DNA of 32,845 nucleotides from an uncultured Burkholderiales bacterium (lineage in GTDB: Bacteria > Pseudomonadota > Gammaproteobacteria > Burkholderiales > Burkholderiaceae_C): positions 1-32,845 of the forward strand of contig CAIKVH010000078.1 of the NCBI GenBank assembly GCA_903830725.1, given 5' to 3'. Numbering within the stretch: the first letter of the stretch is position 1; every line of letters begins with the position of its first letter. Position numbers and translations under genes: made by a program. Shown here in pieces: positions 1 through 7,855 of the stretch. Under the pieces are notes generated by a model, which was not told the DNA's origin, did no database searches, and was given only the letters and a program-made list of their open reading frames with translations.

Positions 1-804
1 GACATAGATCGGTGGTTTACAAAAAATAACAAAGGTGAAATGGTCCCGTTTTCAGCTTTTTCCACTGGCCGTTGGTCCTATGCGTCTCCCCGAAGGGAGC
101 GGTACAACGGACTGCCATCTATCCAGATACAGGGGCAGTCAGCGCCTGGTAAAAGTTCAGGAGAAGCCTTACAGGAGATGGTGAAGTTGGTTGGACAACT
201 ACCGGAAGGGATTGGCTATGAATGGACGGGAATTTCAGATCAAGAGAGTAGCTCTGGCAGTCAAGCTCCCGTTTTGTATACAGTTTCGATTTTGTTTGTA
301 TTTTTATGCCTGGCGGCACTATATGAGAGTTGGGCGATCCCTTTTTCTGTGATCTTGATTGTGCCACTAGGTATAGTTGGTGCTGTCCTAGCCGCCTCAC
401 TAAGGGGCTTTGCAGATGACGTGTATTTACAAGTTGGATTGTTAACCACTGTTGGGTTGTCTGCAAAAAACGCAATTTTGATCGTTCAATTTGCCAAAGC
501 TCAAATGGAGGCTGGAGGTGATTTGGTCGAATCTACGCTTGATGCAGTGAGAATGAGGCTGAGGCCTATTTTAATGACTTCCCTTGCATTCGGATTTGGT
601 GTGTTACCACTGGCTATAAGCCATGGCGCTGGTTCTGGTGCTCAAAACGCAATTGGTACGAGCGTTCTTGGCGGAATGATTTCAGCTACTGCGTTAGGTA
701 TTTTCTTTGTTCCACTCTCGTTTGTTTGGATACGCAAGGTTTTTAAAGATAAGGGCGATTTAAGTCGCTACGGCGTTGCGCACGATAAAAAATCAGTAGT
801 ATAA
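1..804 (+). CDS. RND multidrug efflux pump, inner-membrane subunit (AcrB/MexB type), C-terminal part
   Basis: The reading frame is open from base 1, so the gene starts before the window; 267 residues remain of a family usually about 1,040 long. The visible part begins in the last stretch of the periplasmic porter domain (MVPFSAF, then [10 protein letters not shown] near residues 49-58) and runs through the final transmembrane segments. AcrB-family signatures are strong: [31 protein letters not shown] and [12 protein letters not shown]. It is the proton-driven pump of a tripartite drug exporter (HAE1 family). The outer-membrane channel gene follows 42 nt downstream; the adaptor gene is presumably upstream, outside the window. 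Substrates cannot be told from sequence. Confidence 0.95.
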   Translation, partial: DIDRWFTKNNKGEMVPFSAFSTGRWSYASPRRERYNGLPSIQIQGQSAPGKSSGEALQEMVKLVGQLPEGIGYEWTGISDQESSSGSQAPVLYTVSILFVFLCLAALYESWAIPFSVILIVPLGIVGAVLAASLRGFADDVYLQVGLLTTVGLSAKNAILIVQFAKAQMEAGGDLVESTLDAVRMRLRPILMTSLAFGFGVLPLAISHGAGSGAQNAIGTSVLGGMISATALGIFFVPLSFVWIRKVFKDKGDLSRYGVAHDKKSVV

Positions 805-813
805 ATATTTTTA

Positions 814-840
814 AAATCCCAAATCCCAAATCCCAAATAC
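814..840 (+). repeat. Heptamer tandem repeat, three copies of AAATCCC
   Basis: Three perfect consecutive copies of AAATCCC (814-834) are followed by a degenerate fourth (AAATAC). They fill the gap between the RND pump stop codon and the channel gene start at 847. The repeat lies where a ribosome binding site would normally be, and no Shine-Dalgarno is visible, so a change in copy number would alter the spacing ahead of the channel gene. Confidence 0.85.
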
Positions 841-846
841 TTTTTC

Positions 847-2304
847 ATGACCTACTACCTTCAAACCAGGGTTTTTAACGGCATAACTATTGCGGCAGTT
901 TCAGCGCTGACTTTGTTCGCACTTTCTGGATGTACGCCGTTGATCCCAAATTATGTTAGACCATCGCCTGGTATAGAGGCTATTTTTCCAACCACTGCAC
1001 AGAGTGTAAATAAAGGTACCCGTGATGCTAGTCCCGTGGAGGTAATTACGCTGCCCTGGCAAGAATTTGTTGTTGATTCATCTTTGCGTGAAGTACTTGA
1101 TTTAGCGCTTTCAAATAACAAAGATCTGAGAATTGCTGCATTGCAAATTGAAAAAGCCCAAGCACAATTCAACGTTTCACAATCAACTTTGTTTCCGCAG
1201 ATCAATGCTAGCGTGACCAATACAGCGGCTAAAACTCCAGCCAACCTAACCGTTTCAGGTCAGGTGTCTATCATGCATGATTACACATCAGGACTGAGCT
1301 TTAGTTCGTATGAGATTGATATGTTTGGTCGGCTCCAAAGCCTCAAGACTGCCGCCTTTGAGCAGTATTTAAGCACTTCACAAGCTGCTCTTACGGTGAA
1401 AATTAGTTTGATTGCACAAGTTGCAAATCAATACATCACTTTAGCAGCAGATCAATCCCACTTAAACTTAGCAGAGCAAACGTTATCCACCCAGCAAAAA
1501 TCATACGATATTGATAAGAAACGTTTTGATCTAGGTGTAATATCCGAGCTCGACCTTAGTCAATCAAGAACGTCAATTGAGACCGCCCGAGTTGATATTT
1601 CGCGCTATAAATCATTGGTGTTGCAGGATTTAAATTTACTGAATCTACTTGTTGGAAAGACTGTTCCGCAAACACTTTTACCCAAAGATTTCCTGAGTCA
1701 GTCCACATTAACCTCAATTGCTGCTGGACTCCCCTCAGATTTGCTTAGGAATAGACCAGATATCTTAGATGCTGAGCATCAATTGATAGCAGCAAACGCC
1801 AATATAGGTGCTGCGCGGGCTGCTTATTTTCCAAGCATTACTATGACCACCTTTTACGGCTCTGCGAGTCCATCTCTCTCTGGGCTATTTGGTGCAGGTT
1901 CTAGATCTTGGTCATTCATTCCCCAAGTTAACTTACCGATTTTCGATTCTGGTCGGATATCTGCCAATTTGAAAATATCACAAACCAATCAAAAAATAGC
2001 TATTGAACTGTATCAAAAAACAATACAAACGGCGTTTAAAGAGGTGTCTGATGCACTTGCGGTGCAAGACAACATCAAGAATGAACTAACTGCTCAAGAA
2101 TCTCTCGTTGAAGCAACTGCACTGAGCTTTAAATTATCACAAGCACGGTATCAAAATGGCATAAACAGTTATCTGAACGTGTTGGATTCTGAGCGGTCTT
2201 TGTACGCTGCAAAACATAATTTAATTGCACTTAAACTTCTTCAGGCAACCAATCAATTTACCCTTTATAAGGCGATCGGAGCTGGTTTGCAGAAATCAAA
2301 TTAG
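847..2304 (+). CDS. Outer-membrane efflux channel lipoprotein (OprM/NodT family)
   Basis: This is the TolC-like outer-membrane exit duct of the tripartite RND exporter whose pump gene ends 42 nt upstream. The 485 residues are normal for the family. An N-terminal lipoprotein signal peptide ends in lipobox LSGC, with the lipidated Cys at residue 29. Two outer membrane efflux protein repeats follow. Family landmarks are LPSDLLRNRPDILDAEHQL and AANANIGAARAAYFPSITMT, then PIFDSGRI. The stop codon overlaps the stop codon of the convergent CBS gene in the shared tetranucleotide TTAG. The gene is probably co-transcribed with the pump gene; no terminator or promoter is evident between them. Confidence 0.95.
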   Translation: MTYYLQTRVFNGITIAAVSALTLFALSGCTPLIPNYVRPSPGIEAIFPTTAQSVNKGTRDASPVEVITLPWQEFVVDSSLREVLDLALSNNKDLRIAALQIEKAQAQFNVSQSTLFPQINASVTNTAAKTPANLTVSGQVSIMHDYTSGLSFSSYEIDMFGRLQSLKTAAFEQYLSTSQAALTVKISLIAQVANQYITLAADQSHLNLAEQTLSTQQKSYDIDKKRFDLGVISELDLSQSRTSIETARVDISRYKSLVLQDLNLLNLLVGKTVPQTLLPKDFLSQSTLTSIAAGLPSDLLRNRPDILDAEHQLIAANANIGAARAAYFPSITMTTFYGSASPSLSGLFGAGSRSWSFIPQVNLPIFDSGRISANLKISQTNQKIAIELYQKTIQTAFKEVSDALAVQDNIKNELTAQESLVEATALSFKLSQARYQNGINSYLNVLDSERSLYAAKHNLIALKLLQATNQFTLYKAIGAGLQKSN

Positions 2305-2987
2305 TCTGATTCAGATTGTGATGATCTACTATTAGACTGATTTAGAGTTGGAAGCAAAATTTGATATAACGCAGAAATTAGATTTGTTTGGTTAATCATA
2401 CCAACAAATTGACCCTCGCCATCCACCACCGCTAAATGTCGCACTTTATGCTCAAGCATCATTGGTATAACTTGTATCACAGGACATGAATCCAAAATAG
2501 GGTTGCTATTTTCCCTCATGATTTGGCCAACAACTTCAGCACTATTTCTTGTGAATGAGAAGCTTTTTTTTAAAATTTTTTGAAGTTTCTCTGTAAAACT
2601 AAAGAAATCCTCGGCATCAATTTGTTTTAAAAAATCTGATCTAGTCACCATTCCTAATAAACGTCCTTGCTCGGATAAAACCGGAAGAGCTTGCATATTG
2701 CGTTTCTTGATAATTTGCCATGCCGCATTCAGATCTGTAGAAAATTCTAAAGTATCGACCTCCCGAGTCATAACGTCCTTACATTGAAGGCTACCAACCC
2801 GACGATTAAAGGAAATTTGCTCTGTGTGTAGGTATATTTCCTCTAAAACTGATAAATCTATGTCTATGAATTGGTTACTTTGCTTCAGTGCGAGAGACAA
2901 ATCATTGGCAGTTATTCCCCTAGCTTTTTTGCTTATGGGTTGTGATTGAAAAATAGATTTTTCATTTTTCATTAACTCATTATGCAT
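2301..2987 (-). CDS. CBS-pair protein resembling the cytoplasmic tail of HPP-CBS proteins
   Basis: This is a 228-residue soluble protein with two CBS domains, at roughly residues 70-125 (DVMTREV to LLGMVTRSDFL) and 155-212 (QIMREN to FVGMINQTNLI). Tandem CBS domains usually form a Bateman module that binds adenine nucleotides. The segment before them (ITANDLSLALKQSNQFIDID to SLQCKDVMTR) looks like the linker that, in HPP-family integral membrane proteins, joins the HPP membrane domain to the CBS pair. No membrane segment is present here, and none is encoded just upstream. It is probably the last gene of a minus-strand set with the serine hydrolase (67 nt gap) and SnoaL-like genes. ATG at 2987 lacks a clear ribosome site; an in-frame ATG at 2972 is an alternative. 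The function is unknown beyond ligand sensing. Confidence 0.85.
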   Translation of the reverse strand: MHNELMKNEKSIFQSQPISKKARGITANDLSLALKQSNQFIDIDLSVLEEIYLHTEQISFNRRVGSLQCKDVMTREVDTLEFSTDLNAAWQIIKKRNMQALPVLSEQGRLLGMVTRSDFLKQIDAEDFFSFTEKLQKILKKSFSFTRNSAEVVGQIMRENSNPILDSCPVIQVIPMMLEHKVRHLAVVDGEGQFVGMINQTNLISALYQILLPTLNQSNSRSSQSESD

Positions 2988-3054
2988 CGATACTGTCCTA
3001 AGTTGTCTTGTATAAATATGGTTCAGTCCTAACTAATTTAGTGCATACTAATTT

Positions 3055-4155
3055 TTAAATCAGTGCTTGTGATATTTTTTGCGTAAATTCAGGAAAGTAC
3101 GCTGGGTCAATCCATCGTACAACTATTACAGCGTCTAGCTCTGGATCTATCCAGACGTAGTTGCCTCCTGCTCCAAACATAAAATATGCAGATTCGCTTG
3201 CCCCGGGAAATGTCTTTTGTCCAGGATTTAACCAAGTCAGAAGGCCATAAAAAGGTGCAATTGAGCAGGGAGCCTGCATTTTATTCACCCATGACTTTGA
3301 AATGATTTGTTTACGAATGTTGTGCTGAATAATTTCTCCCCCGTTCAACATCAGTTGCCCTATTTTTGCTTGTGTTAAGGCGCTTATACGAATTCCGCCT
3401 CCCCAGTGTGTGCCCCCCGGAACAGACTGTATGCGGCGAACCGTGTGATTCATAGCGTCTTCAACTTCTACCCATGAATTATCATAACCCTCCCATTCAA
3501 ATTCTTCTGAGCATTCAAGCGGATCTAAGAAGTAACGACGAAAAATATCAGGGATAGGTTTTTGGTATAAATGGAGTAGAGCTAGGGAGAGTTGATTGAT
3601 ACGTACATCGTTATATTCCCAATAGGTGCCCGGCGTTTGTAAAGACCTTGCCTCACCCTTTTGCCCCAATATCGGTTTAGGATCTAGCACAACATGCCTG
3701 AAGTGCTCTACTTGGTCGGGTATCCCAAAAGATGTGCCGGACCATTCGCTGGTTTGACTTAATAGGTGTCCCCAGGTAATTAGAGAGTTATGCTCTCCCT
3801 CAAATCCAGAGACACACTTTATTCCTAGATTTTTAAAGCTACTAATCACGCACTCATCGATGCTAGAAATTAGTCCCAAGTCAATGGCTTTCCCTGTAAG
3901 CAGTGCTAAGTAGCTTTTAGCTACGCTAAATGTTTGGTCAGCCCGCTCAGGTTCTCCCCAAACTTGGATGATTTTTCCACTTTTATATATAACTCCTGAG
4001 ACCCCACCTCTGGGATGGACTGGCCCCAGTAAGACATTCCATGGCTTAGGGTCTGTTAGGTGTACCCCGTACTTATTAGGCTCTCTTATTGGGTCCCTAG
4101 TCCAGTTGATCTCATGGTTCTGAGCGAACTCAATGGCTGAATTTAAGTTGTTCAT
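3055..4155 (-). CDS. Serine hydrolase, beta-lactamase (class C-like/EstB) fold
   Basis: The protein has 366 residues. The SxxK motif is SVAK (Ser77 nucleophile, Lys80) and the second motif is Tyr181-Asn182-Asp183 (WEYNDVRIN). A late Gly-rich strand, GAGGNYVWIDPELDAVIVV, matches the beta-lactamase-related serine hydrolase family. No signal peptide is present, so it is likely cytoplasmic. That argues against antibiotic defence and for an esterase, amidase or lactone-cleaving role. The SnoaL-like gene lies 80 nt upstream on the same strand, suggesting a joint task in breaking down or modifying a small molecule; this is inference. The substrate cannot be named. Confidence 0.88.
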   Translation of the reverse strand: MNNLNSAIEFAQNHEINWTRDPIREPNKYGVHLTDPKPWNVLLGPVHPRGGVSGVIYKSGKIIQVWGEPERADQTFSVAKSYLALLTGKAIDLGLISSIDECVISSFKNLGIKCVSGFEGEHNSLITWGHLLSQTSEWSGTSFGIPDQVEHFRHVVLDPKPILGQKGEARSLQTPGTYWEYNDVRINQLSLALLHLYQKPIPDIFRRYFLDPLECSEEFEWEGYDNSWVEVEDAMNHTVRRIQSVPGGTHWGGGIRISALTQAKIGQLMLNGGEIIQHNIRKQIISKSWVNKMQAPCSIAPFYGLLTWLNPGQKTFPGASESAYFMFGAGGNYVWIDPELDAVIVVRWIDPAYFPEFTQKISQALI

Positions 4156-4235
4156 TATGAAAAAAGTGTAAATAATAAATAGTCTAACTATTTTGAATTG
4201 AGGGCTCTAGTGAACCGAGAAGAATATCAAAGTAT

Positions 4236-4853
4236 TCATGGATTTATTTTTTTACCTTCAAGCCAATCGCAACCCTTTGCGTATAAAGCCTGAACCTCGG
4301 TTCCTTTTAGCATAGGCATATCGCGTTTAACTTTGTAGCCGATTTTGGTTTGAATGTAAGCTAGGTGCTTATATCCCTCAGGAAATTGAGAAAGTAAGTC
4401 ATTGTCCAGTTTAAGTGAAACGCTAGGATCAAGAGGATCAATCCGGTCTTTTTCATAGATAGGTTGGCGCAGTACGACTCCCCAGCGACCATCCCTTTTT
4501 TCCAAAAAGTCATAAAAACGACCCGTACAGACTACGTCGCAAAGTACGCCGTCTACAGGACCTCTTTGTGATATTGTCATTTTGGTTTGAGAAACGGCTC
4601 TGTCACCGCTTAGGTCAATTGAAGTTCCGCCTAAAAAATGCAGGATACTAACCCCCTTGTTCCAGCCCTCAACAGTCACTTTAATAAAGTCCTCAAAGTG
4701 ACCTTGGAACCAAGTCGCCATCATGACGCCGTCCTTATGCCAGACTGTTTTAAAGCGTTCCCAGTCTCCTGCGTCCCTCCACAGGGCCCAGTTTTCGATA
4801 ACTTCACGGATAAGTTGTTTTTCAATGAGTTCTTGAATCTTGATTTCGTTCAT
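4236..4853 (-). CDS. SnoaL-like (NTF2-fold) polyketide cyclase/dehydratase family protein
   Basis: The 205-residue protein has the SnoaL_4 pattern. An N-terminal helix pair (IQELIEKQLIREVIENWALW) is followed by RDAGDWERFKTVWHKDGVM, and the central cone-shaped beta sheet includes ILHFLGGTSIDLSGDRA and VLCDVVCTGRFYDFLEKRDG. Proteins of this fold act as cyclases, isomerases, dehydratases or ring-hydroxylase small-subunit relatives on small hydrophobic ligands. The C-terminal extension from about residue 135 (IYEKDRIDPLDP) is typical of the longer SnoaL_4 members. It is the first gene of the minus-strand set with the serine hydrolase and CBS protein. The exact reaction is unknown. Confidence 0.82.
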   Translation of the reverse strand: MNEIKIQELIEKQLIREVIENWALWRDAGDWERFKTVWHKDGVMMATWFQGHFEDFIKVTVEGWNKGVSILHFLGGTSIDLSGDRAVSQTKMTISQRGPVDGVLCDVVCTGRFYDFLEKRDGRWGVVLRQPIYEKDRIDPLDPSVSLKLDNDLLSQFPEGYKHLAYIQTKIGYKVKRDMPMLKGTEVQALYAKGCDWLEGKKINP

Positions 4854-4892
4854 TTTGGTGTTGATGGTGATAATTTTATTTTGAAAAGAATT

Positions 4893-4921
4893 TTGGTAAG
4901 CACAATACGTTGGCTTATACT
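4893..4921 (+). promoter_or_regulatory. Likely sigma-70 promoter for the MOSC gene
   Basis: A -35 box TTGGTA (4893-4898) and a -10 box TATACT (4916-4921) are separated by 17 nt, close to consensus. Transcription would start near 4928, giving a leader of about 42 nt ahead of the TTG start at 4970. It lies in the divergent gap with the SnoaL-like gene. Confidence 0.6.
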
Positions 4922-4969
4922 TTTAAAGGTTAACATAGATAATATCAGCAAACCCTTAAGGACTATGCC

Positions 4970-5578
4970 TTGAAAATCATAAGCATTAATGTTGGGCAAA
5001 TCCAACCCCTATTAGCTCCTGCAGGTTCGCAGTCAAGGCAGGTATTGTCTGCTATTTACAAACGATCTGTTAGCAGTTTAAGTAATCAGCAGGATCATAG
5101 AGTCGGAGCCTTTGGGTTAGAGGGGGACGAGCAAGCCAATTTAGATGTTCACGGAGGAATTGATAAAGCCGTATATGCCTACCCCCACGAGCACTACGCA
5201 TTTTGGCAAGACTGGCTATCCAGAGAGGGCAAACTGGAACAACTTCAATTTGGTAACTTTGGTGAGAATTTAACCGTTGTAGGCTTACATGAAAAAGACG
5301 TTTATGTCGGTGATCATTGGAAAATCGCAAACGTTTTATTAGAGGTTGGCCGTTTCAGAGAGCCTTGTTTCAAATTCAATATCAAAATGGGATGGAGTGG
5401 TGCAGCAAAGGCCATGATTCAAACCAAAACAACCGGATGGTATTTAAAGGTACTTCAACCAGGAGTAGTCAAGGCGGGAGACTCAATTGAGGTCATACCA
5501 GGAAATCGGCAGTTATCGATTCTTGTGCAAAGCTCTAGTTTTTACAGCAAGTCAACTCAAGATGACTTGTGGAGTTAG
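4970..5578 (+). CDS. MOSC-domain protein (YiiM-like)
   Basis: The 202-residue protein has a MOSC fold (molybdenum cofactor sulfurase C-terminal type). Landmarks are GLEGDEQANLDVHGGIDKAV (residues 49-68), HYAFWQDWL, FGENLTVVGL (97-106) and the candidate molybdenum-cofactor-binding Cys133 in REPCFKFN. YiiM-type proteins reduce N-hydroxylated compounds with molybdenum cofactor; whether this one does so is inferred from the family. The start is TTG: a Shine-Dalgarno AAGGA at 4958-4962 sits 7 nt before it, and the first residues (KIISINVGQIQPL) match the usual YiiM N-terminus. It is a single gene, convergent with the ROK kinase gene. Confidence 0.87.
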   Translation: MKIISINVGQIQPLLAPAGSQSRQVLSAIYKRSVSSLSNQQDHRVGAFGLEGDEQANLDVHGGIDKAVYAYPHEHYAFWQDWLSREGKLEQLQFGNFGENLTVVGLHEKDVYVGDHWKIANVLLEVGRFREPCFKFNIKMGWSGAAKAMIQTKTTGWYLKVLQPGVVKAGDSIEVIPGNRQLSILVQSSSFYSKSTQDDLWS

Positions 5579-5592
5579 AGGGATCCCTAACT
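5573..5592. terminator. Hairpin spanning both stop codons of convergent genes, possible bidirectional terminator
   Basis: AGTTAG (5573-5578), a bulged A, GG, a GAT loop, then CC and CTAACT (ending 5592) form an 8-bp stem. It covers the TAG of the MOSC gene and the TAG of the ROK gene. Neither strand has a strong T-run after it, so intrinsic termination would be weak. A second 7-bp stem (CAAGTCA/TGACTTG, 5548-5569) lies just before it in the MOSC coding end. Confidence 0.4.
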
Positions 5593-6504
5593 AGAGATTT
5601 CTAAGTTATCCCCAATTAATGCGGCGCCTATGACCCCCGCAGAGTCGCCGAGACGGTGACGAACGATGGGAGTTGTAAAGTCATTGGTAAATACCTTTTT
5701 AATTACCTCTTTCGTGCACTGCGCTGGCAGATCCTCAATGTTAGAGAGTCCCCCGCCTAGAACGATCACATCAGGATCCATAACATTTATTAGATTAGCT
5801 AGCGCTTGGCCGAGATTTTGATAAAACTGCGTTATTACTTTTTTTGCAATTTGATTCTGTTCATTTTTAGCCGCTTCGAATATCGATTGGCAAGTTAAAC
5901 CCAAGTCTTGCGATCCACACAGTGCACTGTATTGACGCTCGATTCCTGAACCAGAAATAAAGGTTTCTACACACCCCCTTTGCCCGCAAAAGCATGATAA
6001 CCCCTTGGGATCTAAAATCATGTGGCCCCACTCACCAGCAAGGCGTTGGGGCCCGCGTCTAAGTTGTTTGTTGAATACCCAACCACCGCCGCAGCCTGTA
6101 CCCATAATCACGCCAAATACGCATTCGTAATCTTTACCTGCACCAAGAGTTGCCTCGGCCAAAGCAAAGCAGTTTGCATCATTTTCAATCACTAATGAGC
6201 AGCCCAGTGCATTCTCTAAAACACTTTGAAGCGCAATCCCATTTAAACAAACGGTATTAGAGTTACGAAGCAGTCCAGTTTGCGCTGAGATTGAACCCGG
6301 AGTCCCAATTCCAAGCGTATGGATAGGAAAAGCTGACTTGGCATCTACATAGAGTTTTTTTATCTGCTCTAAGATATGCTCTGGCCCCCCTTGCGCCTCA
6401 GTTGCAATGCGTTTGCGAAGCAGTATTTCATTACCTTGCGCAAGCACTGCGAGTTCAATCTTGGTACCCCCTAAGTCGATACCTATGCGGACCTTCGATT
6501 TCAA
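5587..6504 (-). CDS. ROK-family sugar kinase (glucokinase/fructokinase/N-acetylglucosamine kinase type)
   Basis: This 305-residue kinase phosphorylates a free sugar with ATP in the cytoplasm. The phosphate-binding loop is IGIDLGGTKIELAV (residues 7-20). The sugar-binding and catalytic segment is ENDANCFA (108-115, Asp110 as base), followed by GTGCGGGW and EWGHMILDP (158-166). The zinc-binding ROK signature is CFCGQRGCVE (171-180). All key residues are intact. The start is TTG at 6504, with AAAGGA 8 nt upstream and an in-frame stop just before it. The sugar cannot be fixed from sequence; fructose, mannose, glucose and N-acetylglucosamine are all possible. The MFS exporter gene is divergent, 41 nt away. 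Confidence 0.92.
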   Translation of the reverse strand: MKSKVRIGIDLGGTKIELAVLAQGNEILLRKRIATEAQGGPEHILEQIKKLYVDAKSAFPIHTLGIGTPGSISAQTGLLRNSNTVCLNGIALQSVLENALGCSLVIENDANCFALAEATLGAGKDYECVFGVIMGTGCGGGWVFNKQLRRGPQRLAGEWGHMILDPKGLSCFCGQRGCVETFISGSGIERQYSALCGSQDLGLTCQSIFEAAKNEQNQIAKKVITQFYQNLGQALANLINVMDPDVIVLGGGLSNIEDLPAQCTKEVIKKVFTNDFTTPIVRHRLGDSAGVIGAALIGDNLEISS

Positions 6505-6532
6505 ATTAGAATTCCTTTACAAGTAGAAACCG

Positions 6533-6538
6533 TACAAT
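6533..6538 (+). promoter_or_regulatory. Candidate -10 box TACAAT, leaderless start for the MFS gene
   Basis: TACAAT ends exactly 7 nt before the ATG at 6546, so transcription would begin at or next to the start codon. No Shine-Dalgarno precedes the ATG and no good -35 box is seen at 16-18 nt. Confidence 0.4.
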
Positions 6539-6545
6539 TGTGAGT

Positions 6546-7850
6546 ATGAAACATCAATCCCCTAGGCATAGGCAAAAAACCTCTCTCGCCCATTCACACG
6601 CTAGTTCCTCTGGGTTCTCAGTCTTATCTAACAAAGGCTTTAGAGCGCTAATTATCACCTATACATTGGCTATGATGGCGGACAACGTAGAACATGTTAT
6701 TAGTTACTGGATGATGTATCAAAAGTTTCATTCACCAGAACTCGGTGGTTTTGCGGTTCTATCCCATTGGCTACCGTTCCTATTTTTCTCTGTACCTGTT
6801 GGTATGCTTGGAGAGCGCTTTGATCCGAGACGGTTAATACAAATAGGGATGGTGCTTTTTTCACTAGTCTCGCTAGGTTGGGGCTATCTTTTTTTGGTCG
6901 ATGGATTGCAGGTGTGGCAAGCCATGGCTTTACTTGTCTTGCATGGATGTGCAGGTGTTTTTTGGCATACTTCTACTCAAATGCTATTGCATGATGTGGT
7001 AGGTAAAGAAGAATTACCGGCAGCTGTAAGGTTGCTAGCAACTGCTCGTTATTTGGGAATATTGGCAGGACCAGGGGTGGGTGGGATTATTTTGATCGGA
7101 CTGGGTCCTATTTTCGGTATTTTTCTTAATGCAACTTTTTATATCCCAACGTTCTTCTGGCTCATCAATGCGCCTTATGGTCCCGCATTCAGAGCGGGCT
7201 CTAGGTCGTTTAAGATTGCTGTTCGCGGATTTTCTGACATCATTGATACCTTCAAGGAGGTCTCCGGGCTACCTGTTATCTTCTCAATGGTTATTTTGGC
7301 CGGATCAGTATCTTTTTTTATTGGAAGTAGTTATCAAGCGCAAATGCCTGCATTTGCTGAAGATCTGGGTCACGGTGATCCGGGCTTGCTTTACAGCTTA
7401 CTTTTGGCCGCAGACGCAGCGGGGGCGATGTTTGCGGGACTTATCTTGAACAACAAAGGAATCATGAGTCCAAGGCCAAGATCTGCTTTGATACTTGCGC
7501 TGATGTGGTGCGTTGCATTGGTAAGTTTTTCTTTAACAAATCAATACACATTTTCACTGATAATCCTATTTATAGCTGGTTTTATTGAGCTGTCCTTTAG
7601 TAGTATGGCGCAAGCCCTGGTTCAACTTAATGCACCCGAAGAGCATAGGGGGCGAGTTATTGGGCTATTCAATATGTTTTCCCTTGGAATGCGCGCAGGC
7701 TCTGGTGTCACGATTGGATTAGTGGGTGGATTAATTGGAGTTCATTACTCATTGGCATTAGCAGGAATTCTTTTGGCATTGGTAATCTCTTCGCTCCTGT
7801 ATTTCTTTAGAAATAAAGGGATTAATTCTTCACTACAAAATGGATGCTGA
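6546..7850 (+). CDS. MFS transporter (EntS-like, MFS_3 family)
   Basis: This is a 434-residue inner-membrane transporter with about 12 predicted hydrophobic segments. The cytoplasmic loop between segments 2 and 3 carries GMLGERFDPRRLIQIGM, the usual MFS loop signature in MFS_3 form. It matches drug or siderophore exporters such as EntS in general shape; the substrate is unknown. The N-terminus before the first membrane segment is Ser/His rich (SPRHRQKTSLAHSHASSSG). Two starts are possible: GTG at 6540 or ATG at 6546. ATG is preferred because a -10-like TACAAT lies 7 nt ahead of it and neither start has a Shine-Dalgarno. The gene ends 5 nt from the convergent GST gene. Confidence 0.9.
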   Translation: MKHQSPRHRQKTSLAHSHASSSGFSVLSNKGFRALIITYTLAMMADNVEHVISYWMMYQKFHSPELGGFAVLSHWLPFLFFSVPVGMLGERFDPRRLIQIGMVLFSLVSLGWGYLFLVDGLQVWQAMALLVLHGCAGVFWHTSTQMLLHDVVGKEELPAAVRLLATARYLGILAGPGVGGIILIGLGPIFGIFLNATFYIPTFFWLINAPYGPAFRAGSRSFKIAVRGFSDIIDTFKEVSGLPVIFSMVILAGSVSFFIGSSYQAQMPAFAEDLGHGDPGLLYSLLLAADAAGAMFAGLILNNKGIMSPRPRSALILALMWCVALVSFSLTNQYTFSLIILFIAGFIELSFSSMAQALVQLNAPEEHRGRVIGLFNMFSLGMRAGSGVTIGLVGGLIGVHYSLALAGILLALVISSLLYFFRNKGINSSLQNGC

Positions 7851-7855
7851 ATTCT

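Noticed and set aside
119-475. 118-codon minus-strand ORF in the RND pump gene
   Set aside because: It is a mirror of a strongly conserved AcrB-type coding region.
814-840. CRISPR-like array
   Set aside because: Units are 7 bp with no spacers; it is a simple tandem repeat.
4638-4973. 111-codon plus-strand ORF opposite the SnoaL-like gene
   Set aside because: It is antisense to a gene with clear family motifs, and its end only overlaps the TTG start of the MOSC gene.
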